Shown piece by piece: positions 36,530-47,200 of a stretch of DNA of 64,000 nucleotides. The notes under the pieces were generated by a model. It did no database searches. It was not told the DNA's origin and saw only the letters and a list, made by a program, of their open reading frames with translations. The first letter of the stretch is position 1. Each line of letters begins with the position of its first letter. The position numbers and the translations under genes were made by a program. Origin of the DNA: Acestrorhynchus altus (lineage: Eukaryota; Chordata; Actinopteri; Characiformes; Acestrorhynchidae); the NCBI GenBank assembly GCA_034509495.1, contig CM067514.1, forward strand, positions 3,544,847 through 3,608,846, given 5' to 3'.

Positions 36530-37110
36530 CGGATCAGATCCGGTTCGGTTCTGTGTGGATCCGCTCTGTGATGCTGTGTTTGGGAGGCGGGGGCAGTGTG
36601 GGGAGGGCAGGAGGGGTAAGAGGGGCTGATCACTGAGGTCCGGTGCGTCACGTTTATTCGGGCCTCCTGAACCGGCGGTCCGTCTGCTCCTCCCTCCTCC
36701 TCCTCCCTCCTCCTCCCTCTGCTCCTCCTGCTGCTCCGCGGCGGCCCGGTCTCTGCGGATCCGCCGAAACACAGGTAGTGAGACGGTCGGTGAACCGCGG
36801 CGGTCGGCCGTTAGAGCCGTTAGGGCCGTTAGAGCCGTTAAGGCCGTTAGCCGCTCAGCAGCGGCTCGGGACGCCTTTGTGTTCACCGCGTTGTGAATCC
36901 TCCGGACCTGTCCGCACTCCTGCCCCTGTCCTGCCCCTCTCCGGGGCAGCGGCTGGGGAAGGGCATTAGCCCGTTAGCTCGGAGCTAACTGCTAGCTGAG
37001 GCGGCGTTTTAAACTGAGGAGAAAAACGTCCGGCGCGGCTTTACGGCCGGTTTCCGCCGCGCCGACGCTTATTATTGTTTTGGTTTGTTTGTGAGGACTC
37101 TGAGACACTC
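36530..37110 (+). promoter_or_regulatory. CpG island, znf319 promoter and 5' UTR exon
   Basis: CpG-dense block beginning abruptly after AT-rich DNA, with GGGGGCAGTGTGGGGAGGGC, repeated CTCCTCCTCCCTC and GCCGTTAGAGCCGTTAGGGC motifs. A donor-like ACACAG/GTAGTG at 36774 could pair with an acceptor CCCAGCAG at 37380-37387 just before the coding exon. No TATA box is seen, as expected for a CpG-island promoter. Confidence 0.65.
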
Positions 37111-37589
37111 GGAGAGGCTTTTTGTGGGCAGCTGCAGAAGCTAACAGGCTAATGTCCACAGTCCTCAGTCTGTATCGGTTCTTCTGATTTTCTTCTGATG
37201 TTCTGGTCTGAAACGTGGTGTGTTTGGTTTGTCTGTGTCCTCCAGAAGCTCTCACGCCTCTCTGATGCCCCTGGCTGGGGTATGAGCAGGGTGGAGAAGC
37301 TACATCCATAATATTGGTTCCATCATGAAGACAAAGAACCGAAGAACCCAGTTCTGAAGTAAACTTATGCCTTTTCTCTCCCAGCAGGTGGTCCACCGCC
37401 CTACGCTGGTCAGAACATCTACGGGACATCACCGTCTATGGGACATGTAACTGGAGCAATATACCCTAAAACAACGCCACGCCCGCAAGACTGTCCCCGG
37501 TCTTGGTTGGACATTCCGTGCCTGCCCACATCCCCCCCCGCCAGTCCCGTTACGTCTCCCTCGTGAATCCATACATGTACAGCGGAAGG

Positions 37590-39347
37590 ATGACCGAGGC
37601 ATGGCAGCAGCAGCATGCAGTGGCCCCCCCTCCTGTTGCCCACCCCCTTCTTCAGGGGGCCGAAAACCCTCTGGGCAGTGCCGTGTATGGCATTGTCCTG
37701 CCGGCCGACCCGGCCTTGCAGCAGTCCCAGCACGGCCAGCATGCCCAGCAGCACCCAGTGCCAGCCCAGCAGCCCTCCCTGCAAGTCGGGAGTGAGGGCG
37801 GGCACAAGTGCGGAGCCTGCGGCCATGATATATCTCACCTTGCGAACCCGCACGAACATCAGTGCATGGTGAGCCAGGACCGCTCGTTTCAGTGCACCCA
37901 GTGCATGAAGATATTCAATCAGGCCACTGATCTGCTGGAGCACCAGTGCGTCCAGGTGGAGCAGAAACCCTTTGTGTGCGGCGTGTGCAAAATGGGATTC
38001 TCCCTTCTTACCTCCCTGGCACAGCATCACAACGAGCATACGACCAGCAACAACCCCATGAAGTGCTCCATTTGTGAGAAAACCTACAGGCCCGGTTCGT
38101 CGTCCTCTAATCCCCAGCAGGCATCGACAGGAGAGTCCTCTAGTAGCGGAGCAGCTATGGGCTCCTCTTCCTCTACTGCCTTCCAGGGCTCCGACAGGCC
38201 CTACAAGTGCTCGGTGTGCTCCAAGGCTTTCCGTCACCTGTCTGAACTTTCGCGCCACGAGCGTGTGCACACGGGCGAGAAGCCCTACAAGTGCAACACC
38301 TGCGATAAGAGCTTTAGCCAAGCGTCCCACCTGGCGCACCACCAGCGCACCCACAGTGCCGACCGCCCTTACAAGTGTGCTGTTTGTGAGAAGACCTTCA
38401 AGCATCGGCAGCACCTTGTGCGCCACATGTATGCCCACTCTGGCGAGCACCTGTTCAAATGCAACCTGTGTGAGCTTCACTTCAAGGAGTCATCTGAACT
38501 GCTGCACCATCAGTGCCAGCCGGCGGGTGAGCGGCCTTTCCGCTGCGCTACGTGTGGCAAGAGTTTCAAGCGTCCGTCAGACCTCCGGCAACATGAGCGC
38601 ACCCACTCCGAGGACAGGCCCTTCCAGTGCGAGGAGTGCCAGATGAGTTTTAAGCAGCAGTACGCACTTGTACGCCACCGGCGAACGCACAAGAACCCTG
38701 CTGACCGGCCCTTTAAATGCAACCAGTGCGACAAAGGCTTCCTGCAGCCTTCTCACCTTCTGTACCACCAGCACGTCCATGGCATCGAGAGCCTGTTCAA
38801 ATGCGCTGCCTGCCAGAAAGGGTTCCGACAGTCCGGGGAGCTGCTGAGGCATAAGTGCGGAGAGTCAAGCTCCAGCGCCAATGCCGTAGAAAAGCCGTAC
38901 AAATGCGACGTGTGCGGGAAAGGCTACAAGAAGTCATCGACACTCCAGAGACACCAGAATTCACACTGCACGGAGAAGCCGCTCAAATGCTCCTTATGTG
39001 GGCGCCGTTTCCAGTCCTCGTCCGATTTTGTGCAGCATCGCTGCGACCCGGCCCGCGAGAAACCCATGAAGTGCTCGGACTGCGAAAGGCGATTTAAGTA
39101 TTCGTCCGAGCTCCAGAGACACCGCCGCGTCCACACAGGGGAGAAACCTTTTAAGTGCCCTACCTGTGACAAGGGGTTCAAGCAGCGGGAGCACCTGGCC
39201 AAACACGGCATCGTTCATTCGCGTGAAGCCCAGTTTAAGTGTGTCTGGTGCGGCGAGTGCTTCGGGGAGCTAGGCGCTCTGCAAGAGCACACAGTTCAAC
39301 ACACTGCCGAAGGAGGGGGCTATCCAGTAGCCCCTTGCATACAGTAG
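37590..39347 (+). CDS. znf319: Zinc finger protein 319, C2H2 type
   Basis: Single uninterrupted coding exon, 585 residues (human ZNF319 is 582). The start was chosen because MTEAWQQ aligns with the human MSESWQQ; in-frame upstream ATGs exist at 37503 and 37575. After a Pro/Gln-rich N-terminus with ENPLGSAVYGIVL come about 16-17 zinc-finger modules, some C2HC (for example FQCTQCMKIF...HQC) and one degenerate (CSICEKTYRPG) followed by a serine-rich spacer. The most regular are linked by HTGEKPYKC-type linkers. The last finger (FKCVWCGECF...H) precedes the C-terminal AEGGGYPVAPCIQ. It is predicted to be nuclear and DNA-binding; targets are unknown. It lies upstream of csnk2a2 as on human 16q21, which supports orthology. 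Confidence 0.95.
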   Translation: MTEAWQQQHAVAPPPVAHPLLQGAENPLGSAVYGIVLPADPALQQSQHGQHAQQHPVPAQQPSLQVGSEGGHKCGACGHDISHLANPHEHQCMVSQDRSFQCTQCMKIFNQATDLLEHQCVQVEQKPFVCGVCKMGFSLLTSLAQHHNEHTTSNNPMKCSICEKTYRPGSSSSNPQQASTGESSSSGAAMGSSSSTAFQGSDRPYKCSVCSKAFRHLSELSRHERVHTGEKPYKCNTCDKSFSQASHLAHHQRTHSADRPYKCAVCEKTFKHRQHLVRHMYAHSGEHLFKCNLCELHFKESSELLHHQCQPAGERPFRCATCGKSFKRPSDLRQHERTHSEDRPFQCEECQMSFKQQYALVRHRRTHKNPADRPFKCNQCDKGFLQPSHLLYHQHVHGIESLFKCAACQKGFRQSGELLRHKCGESSSSANAVEKPYKCDVCGKGYKKSSTLQRHQNSHCTEKPLKCSLCGRRFQSSSDFVQHRCDPAREKPMKCSDCERRFKYSSELQRHRRVHTGEKPFKCPTCDKGFKQREHLAKHGIVHSREAQFKCVWCGECFGELGALQEHTVQHTAEGGGYPVAPCIQ

Positions 39348-41830
39348 TACCTCAGAACCCTGTGTACAACTAGCTTCTCTCCCTGTCAAGGAAGCCACGA
39401 ATACATAGTGCTTACTTTAGAAATATGACACACTTGCTAGTATGATAGTTTTGCTATGACCTATCGAGTTTCATTTGACACGAGTGCAAAACACAAGATA
39501 TGTGATGACTTTTTTTCAGCTTATCTATTTCACAGTACAACCAGTATTCCCTCTTCCAGCCAGGCCTTACAAAAGCTTCAACTGGATAGGAAAAGAACCA
39601 CAAGAACTACAGCACATGAATGTTCAAGTCATCGTAATGGTTTGAACAACAGTGTTTTTCTACGTTTGTGACATTTCCTTACAGGGTAAGGAACCTCGCC
39701 TCTCCTCGCGTCGTGACCATTGCACACTTGGGTGTAATACAGTTTTTAAAAAAAGGGCAAAAGGTGTTTAGATGAGGATGGTTCTAGGTCATGCATTCAT
39801 AAAGGTCAAAAACGCTGATTCGTCTTCAGTGTTTACAATTCGAAAATGTTCTCAAGTTCAACGGGACTTTTGCTGTTGTGGCGTGTTCAGTTCTCACTAT
39901 TTCAAGATTGCTGATCTTAATTCCATCAGTCCGTCAGGCTTTAAAACGTTGTGGCCACATTGGGCCATCTCCAAGGCTGACTTAAAAAAGAGTACATGAT
40001 TTTTCAAATTGGATTTCACTGGCTGGAGTAAATGACTGGGGCCTGTTACAGACAAACTGGTTGCCTTTTGACCCTGTGCAGTGTATGTACAACCTCATGC
40101 TTCTTACCAGCCATAGTACGTGTATATAAGGCCGATCTGCTCAGTATAGTGACTATGTATTTGTAACGTATAACTCCAGCACCTAACCCATGATGTAACA
40201 GGGTGTGTGCATGCATGAATAACCTAATATTTGTATGTTAATACTTTATGTTGTAAACTGTCACTGGTGCATATCTGTATGTTCTCTTATAGGCGACGTA
40301 CAGTCAGATACAAGAGTATGGACATCCATGTTTAAATTTTTATTTTTATTTTTATTTTATTTTATTTTTATTTTTTTTGAACAATTCTTCTTTAGGAAAC
40401 TAAAATCTTTTGCTCATTTTAGAAAACAATAATGTTAAATAGGCCATTAACATTTTCTCTTTCTCATAAAGTAGTCACGCAAATCATTGGCCTGCGAAAA
40501 AACCCCAAGAAGTGCTCAAACTACAAAGGGAGGATACGTATTCTTCCGAGCTCCTTTGACCCAAGTGCACCCACGTGCGCTGGGGAGTATACGTCGTCTA
40601 CGGAGACGTACTTTCTCCATAGAGGACGTATACTTCCTTCGTTTGAACAGGGGTGTCCAAGCTTTGGCATATGACTGGTACGAGCAGTTAGCTCCTCTGG
40701 AAGTGTTGGAATTGTATGTGATCAGCATAAGTGGTGAATTCATCCCTGTAGTTATCATGGGAGTTTAAACAACTACCAGTAACACTAATGCACTGGTATG
40801 CATACAGTTTACAGTAACACAGTGACTTACATTTGCTTTAAAACTGCCCAGTAACGGCATGTCTGTTACCACCATTAAGTAGTCTCCTTGGAAGAAAAGA
40901 AAAAAGGTGTTGTTACTGCTCATCAGTGCTCTAATACCTGCAATACTCTTCAGAAATGGATGTTTTGTAATGCTATGACTTGAGTACAGTGGTAGAATTT
41001 AGTGTCTGTGTATCTGCACCATACTGAAAACTGTGTTAGTGGTCATTCCTGTCCGAGGGCAGGTTTTATTACTCTGTTACAGTGGATCTAGTATGATTAT
41101 TTCCCTTTTTTTAAATAAGAAACTGTTCATTTTCTTTGCCATGTATATCTTCTTCTTTATTATTCGTCCTAATTTCAGACGAGTTGATGAATCACCAGGC
41201 CTTTGAAAAGTGGTTGGTGGGAAACATTCCATAATTCAGTTCGCATCCCATCATTAAAAAGTCAACAAATATTCAGATGCACTTTGGTTGTATTGGTTAA
41301 TACAACAGAGTTGTTTGAGTTGCGAGAAGTAATGCCTCAATTAAGACCTCAATTGCACCTTAACGTGGTCAGCGTTTGCAATGACCGTTGTCGTTTGGTC
41401 TTGTTATGGACACCAAAAGGATGATTTATTAATTATTCGTTATTAATAATCTGTGGACAGAATTTTATATATGTGATATTTGTTGACTCCCACAAGACAA
41501 GATATTATATTTTCACTGTTCATTGGAAACCCTTTTCATTAAATCTCATCAGTGTCCATTGCTAGTTTTAATAACTTGAATGTAATGGATAACCAAAGGG
41601 GACACTCTGGGTCTGACACCCTACCCTAGCTAGAACAAACCTCATGCTTCCCTGTTTCCCCACTCCCTTAAGACATGTGTTTTGAAGATGGTGAAGGGAC
41701 TGAAGTATGTATATATCCCCTGTATGTCAATAATTTGTCATATCCATGCACAAAAAAAGCTTCACTCAAGTGTATCATGACCTTAGGCTACATGGCATTA
41801 ACCAATAAATGTTTGTAAAGACAGTCAAGA
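39348..41830 (+). other. znf319 3' UTR and flank
   Basis: No coding sequence. It contains an A/T-rich (TTTTTA)n stretch at 40332-40380 and a hairpin at 40586-40634. A candidate polyadenylation signal AATAAA is at 41804-41809, which would make a 2.5-kb 3' UTR. Confidence 0.45.
40586..40634. other. Imperfect hairpin in the znf319 3' region
   Basis: AGTATACGTCGTCTACGG (40586-40603) pairs with CCATAGAGGACGTATACT (40617-40634) over 18 positions with two or three mismatches and a 13-base loop. It is unlike its AT-rich surroundings in CpG content. No structured RNA family is recognised. Confidence 0.5.
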
Positions 41831-43100
41831 ATTGATGAATTTGTCATTTTGTGGTAAGCAAACACATTCACAACATATTAATAATGGAATTCAGTATATT
41901 TTACTATGTATAGGTGTACTTTAGTAACATCAGCTTCAAAGACTGCAAGTAAAAATATTTTTACTTTTAGGAATCATACGGATTCAGTAAGAGTTTTTCA
42001 TTCACATCAGATGTGGTACCTGAGGTGGAATGAAATAATAAGGTCCCGGTTATATCCAAAAAGTCATATATGTAAAAATGGAAATAGAAATACAGAATAT
42101 AAAGATATGAAAGATATAAACTGTAAAGACATATCATTTACAGATATAGGGTACATTTTATGGTCATATGGAAATTGAATAACATGCAAATGACCATAAA
42201 TTCAATTTAATAATGATTATAATTACAAATTAATAATTTAAAATACAAATTAATAATTCATCCATATAATAGTCCACTGGCAGTAAAGCCAAATACTTTA
42301 CAAAGTACCACTTTCTATCTCATTTTACCACTCAGTCCCATTTATTCATCTATCTTTCTTTTGACATGTGTTTTAAATTTATAATTTATAATTTGTTTAT
42401 TCCCCATGCTTTCACTGAATCAGTATTTTATAATGATATTTTAGGGACTCTTAAAAATGAATTGGAATCCATTAATTCTTATTGTCCTGAACTACAACAC
42501 AGCATAGTTCTTATTGGTAAAACCTTTGTTTCTGTTAAAAATTAATTGAAAAAGCAATACTTTTAGTCTAAAACGGTGTTTTGATTCATGCGTGCTTTCC
42601 CTTTAAAAAATCGAACTGGTGTTTAGCACAAAATATTGTGGTAGGTTCAACATCAGAGTAATAACAGTGCCCCTTCCTATCACTATTTCCCATGTATTAA
42701 TTTATCTTTCCTTTGATATCTTGTAGATTTGTTTAGTAAATAATGTTTTATTAGGCTTATTTTTTTTCTCTATTTGTCTTATTTACTAAATGAGGAGATG
42801 ATCGAATTAACCCTAACCCTAACCCTACCCTAACACCTTAAAATATCTACTTAAAACGAAGGTTAAAATGTTCTTTAATGGCTTAAAATGTCCCATAAAA
42901 TATCAGTGGCTTAAAGTGTCCCATAATATATCAGTGTACAAACTGGGGGGGAAACAGGGACTCTTAAAAATGAACTGGGGAATTTATTCGTTCTTATTGT
43001 CCTGAACTTAAACACAGTGCGGTTTTTACTGGGAAAAGATTGTTTCATTATTTGCTTATTTATAGTTCATTTCTGTAATTTAGAAAAAACGGGTTCTAGT
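41831..43100. other. AT-rich intergenic region between znf319 and csnk2a2
   Basis: No gene. There is an imperfect direct repeat: GGGACTCTTAAAAATGAA with nearby TTCTTATTGTCCTGAACT occurs at 42444-42492 and again at 42958-43008. Between them lies a short telomere-like array. Confidence 0.5.
42806..42836. repeat. Short interstitial telomere-like repeat
   Basis: CCCTAACCCTAACCCTACCC followed by TAAC, about four and a half units of the vertebrate telomere hexamer on the C-rich strand with one lost A. It is embedded in non-telomeric AT-rich DNA. Confidence 0.85.
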
Positions 43101-43119
43101 CGAAACCGGCGTGTTTTGA

Positions 43120-43560
43120 CGTCTCCGTGCTCTTCGTTTGGAAATGTAAGGCAGGAGGCGCTTCCGGCGCTCCGCTTCCGGCAGCGGAGGGCTGGCTGGT
43201 GCAGCTGGAACCGAGGGGACTAAAGCCGCTGATCGGGAGCTCAGGGGTCCCTACGCCCCTGGGGTGGATCTGTGGGGTATTTGGGGCTCGTCTGGGGGGT
43301 CGTTTGTTGGTTGTGGAGTTAGTGGAGGCTGGAGGTCCGAGAAACAGCTCTGAGTCAAAGCTGAGACGGACTGAGGGGGAACCGCGGCGTCGGGCAGGTT
43401 CTAGATAGTAATAGGTACGGTTCTAGCTGTCAGATGTAGGTGAACGTCGCAGTTAGAGGCTGATCGCTCTCAGATACGCCATTCCGTTAGCTTAGCCACC
43501 AAGCGCTAACGTAAACATTACCGCCCGGGGCAGATCCGAGCCCCTCCGCCCAGGGAAGAA
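43120..43560 (+). promoter_or_regulatory. CpG-rich csnk2a2 promoter region
   Basis: GC- and CpG-rich segment (GCGCTTCCGGCGCTCCGCTTCCGGCAG is interrupted here by ETS-like CTTCCGG motifs at 43155 and 43168) rising sharply from AT-rich DNA. It probably contains the transcription start and a non-coding first exon of csnk2a2. An 11-bp minisatellite separates it from the start codon. The exact 5' UTR splice is not resolved. Confidence 0.55.
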
Positions 43561-43634
43561 CCGAACCTGGGCAGGGAGCTCCACTGATGAGGGTTCATCC
43601 ATAACCCCTCAGTCCACCTTTACAGTCAGGTCGG

Positions 43635-44078
43635 AGCATCGTCCCAGTATCGTCCCGTTATAGACCCGAAATAGTCCCAATATCGTCCTGATATAGTCCT
43701 TTCATCCCAGTATCGGACCAATATCGTCCTATCATCCCAGTTTTGTCCCGATATAGTCCCAGTATCGTCCAGATATAGTCCAAATATAATCCCAGTATCG
43801 TCCAGATATAGTCCAAATATAATCCCAGTATCGTCCCAATATAGTCCAAATATCATCTCAGTATCGTCCTGATATAGTCCCAATATCATCCCAGTATCGT
43901 CCCGATATTGTCCTACCATCCCTGTGTTGTCCCGATATAGTCTCAATATCCTGTTATAGACCCGATATAGTCCCAATATTGTCCCAATATCGTCCTGATT
44001 TCCTCCCATTATTGTCCCAATATTGTTTCGTTATAGTCCTCTGTTATCGTCCCGCTATAGTCCTGATATCTGACTGAG
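43635..44078. repeat. 11-bp minisatellite upstream of the csnk2a2 start codon
   Basis: About 40 units of the TATCGTCCCAG / TATAGTCCAAA / TATAATCCCAG type. Part of the array shows a 33-bp higher-order unit made of three variants repeated in series (about 43748-43835). The minus strand is open as GLYxDDTG-type repeats, an artefact of the array. Confidence 0.9.
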
Positions 44079-44294
44079 CAAAACGGTCATAAACTGGCCA
44101 ACAGGCTTCTTTTAAGGAGGTTAGTGCGCTGCTTCACCGTAGCGAGCATTGCCCAGGGGTCATGCCGTCTTTCAGTGCCCTGCTGTGAACCAGCCAGCAG
44201 CTGCAGGACACCCAAGAAGCTCTCCGCTCTGCAGGCCCGAGTTAACAGTGCCGAGGTCGGGGGCAGGAAGGCAGCTCCATCGCCCATGCCCGCC

Positions 44295-47200
44295 ATGCCT
44301 GGTCCGGCAGCCAGCAAAGCACGGGTGTATGCTGATGTCAACACTTTGAAGAGCAAGGATTACTGGGATTATGAAGCACATTTGCCTAGTTGGAGGTATG
44401 GAACACATGCATCCTCTCTGTTCCACATCCATATCTTTAGAACTACAGCTTCTCCCTTCATGGGACACCACTGAAGCACTGTGTGCAATTTAATGTCATT
44501 AGATTAATTTTGAACTGATTTCAATGAGTTTCCATTGCCGCTGAATTTCAGATTTCAGATGTACAGGTCTGGATAAAATGAACAGAACACTACAGGTGTG
44601 TCCATAAATCAGCTTCTCTGAGGGGAAGGTGCACATCGACCCACATCCTGCCAGTTCAGGGAATCAAACCAGCAACCTTCCAGTCACAAGCCCTTGAGCA
44701 GAGGGTCATTTCTACTGTAGTACTATTTAATTTGGAATGTGTGAGAAATTTTATCAGAGCTTTCTAGAATAAAAAATTAAATAATGCAGATTGTAAAGTG
44801 AGGAACCTGTAATATGGAGCAGTCTCTGGGATTAATAATGCGTTTCTGATCTGATCTATATTTGTCATTGGGTTTGTGAGGAATGTGGGATGCTCAGGGC
44901 TTCTCGACCAGTGTGTCATGAAGCACTCTAGTGATCTGCAGACCCAAAATCTTAGCAATTAAAAATTGAGGATCAGTGTGTTCAAAATATAAACATTATG
45001 ATCATATGTGCAGCTGTGAGCCTGATTCAGACCAACAACCAACCAGAGATAAAGTTTCTTAACCTCTTCGCCCTTTTTTACGGGATGTTTTCATAGTTTG
45101 AAAACAGTTTAGTTTGAAACATAACATAGTTTGAAAAGTTTAGTACTTTTATTTGCCAAAAATGTATTTATTTATATTGCCTGTTAAGGAGATCATAGGT
45201 GACTGCTTTGTCTTCATATGAGACTAATTAATAGAGATACTTGTATGAATTTGACTGCTTTGATTAATTTACTTGCTCCTATATTTTTGTTTTGGCTTAT
45301 ATCTCTCCGAGTCTGTATGCAGGTTGAGCATCAGCCCCGCCCCCTCTCTCTGATCAGTCAGAGTCTGTATGCAGGTTGAGCATCAGCCCCGCCCCCTCTC
45401 TCTGATCAGTCAGAGTCTGTATGCAGGTTGAGCATCAGCCCCGCCCCCTCTCTCTGATCAGTCAGAGTCTGTATGCATGTTGAGCATCAGCCATCAAACT
45501 CTCTATTTGACTGAATTTCTCTCTCACCTGCCTCCTCAGCAATCAAGATGACTATCAACTTGTGCGCAAGCTTGGAAGAGGCAAGTACAGCGAAGTGTTC
45601 GAAGCCATCAACATCAACAGCAACGACAGGGTTGTAGTTAAAATACTCAAGGTGAGTTTGGAGGTTGTCCACAGCACACACATGCCGGAAGCTCTGATGA
45701 GTGTCTTTCTGATCATGTCCTCTCTTCTGCAGCCTGTGAAGAAGAAGAAGATTAAGCGTGAAATCAAAATCCTGGAGAACCTGAGGGGAGGAACCAACAT
45801 AATTCGCCTTGTGGACACAGTGAAGGATCCTGTGGTGGGTCTTCTAGAGATGAACGATCTTTCGGTCTTGCAAGGCTCAGATCAATGTTATATTTGACTG
45901 TATTTTCAGGTTTTTCAAATATGTGTTTTTATGTCTTGCAGTCCAGAACACCAGCCCTGGTCTTTGAGTGCATCAACAACACAGATTTTAAGGTACGAGT
46001 GTTACTGCTGGATCATTGGGTCTTATTCACCAACCGCTCTTAAGAATACTTTTCCACAGATATTCTGATCTTCTGATGCTTCGGATTTGTCCAGCTTAGA
46101 AAGACATGATCATATGATTATGAAATGAGAGCTGCAGTTTTTAAACACATTGTAAATTTGATGTATTTAATGGACTTCTCTCAAGAACCCGATTTTGACG
46201 AATTGATTTTATTTTTTGTATTTTAAATATATAAACAGAATTGCAGTTTGTACAGATTTAAGATCCTTGTTGTTCGTTTCTCTTGATAGGATCTCTACCA
46301 GAGATTAACAGATTTCGATATTCGTTTCTACTTGTATGAGCTTCTAAAGGTAAGATCCTAAACATTATGACCACAAGTCGTGTATGATTGAACGATTGGC
46401 ACTGCATTTTTCTTTGGTACGAGTTGCACCATCAGGTTAATGTTTGAGTTTCTCTCTTAAGTTGCTTCCATAGCGCAGACTGGACAATGCAGAGTCCAGT
46501 GAATACACACGCAGAAGCATGCATGCTGGCCAGTACCACTCTAGCTAGCAGTTTTGAAGTTGGCTGCTCCAGGGCGGTAGCGATTCTGGACGATGGCCGT
46601 ATCCAGCATGCCACGTTTTACTTTTGGCCAGTGACGGCTACTTTAGGTAGCTTGCTGACGTTCTTTTGTTTAGACACTCTCATGATTGTCATGACAGACA
46701 GCAACACACCCTGTTCCTTTTTCAGCTAGTCTAGTACCGGAACAATGACCTACCATTCGCCTTGTACGGTGACGTCTACGTCGTCTTGTCCCCAAAAGTT
46801 GATCTACGTTTGATCTATGTTTGCTTTTTGGAGAAACGTCTGTAACAGCACAAACGACCGTAGGTGCTCTAAACACACCACTTGTTGACGTATCCTAAGC
46901 CCGGATGGAACCAGTTAAAGAACCAGAGTTCTTTTGTTGGAGAAGTGCCCCTCCAGAACTTAGAAGAATGTGGAGAATGGAGGTGATGCTTAAGGGCAGG
47001 TAGTGTTGCTCTTTAAGGGAAGAGTAGATGAACACAGCGAGGAAATTATTAAAAGGTTACGCAAGATGAAGTCTGAGGTTCTGAGTCTCAGTTTTTATAA
47101 ATGTCCGTTTATCCCGCCGATCTACTCGATCCATATTGCGACCTCTGAAGCTCGTTTTCCATTACGTTTCTCTCCATGGTTTCTCTGCAGGCGCTGGATT

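Noticed and set aside
37419..38480. 353-codon minus-strand frame opposite znf319
   Set aside because: Antisense shadow of the zinc-finger coding exon; its apparent openness follows from the codon bias of the repeated finger units.
43127..43408. 93-codon frame in CpG-rich DNA as a novel small protein
   Set aside because: Lies in the csnk2a2 promoter/5' UTR region. GC-rich DNA lacks stops by composition and nothing in the frame is recognisable.
43626..44009. 127-codon minus-strand frame of GLYxDDTG repeats
   Set aside because: Reflects the 11-bp minisatellite upstream of csnk2a2. Repetitive with no supporting gene structure.
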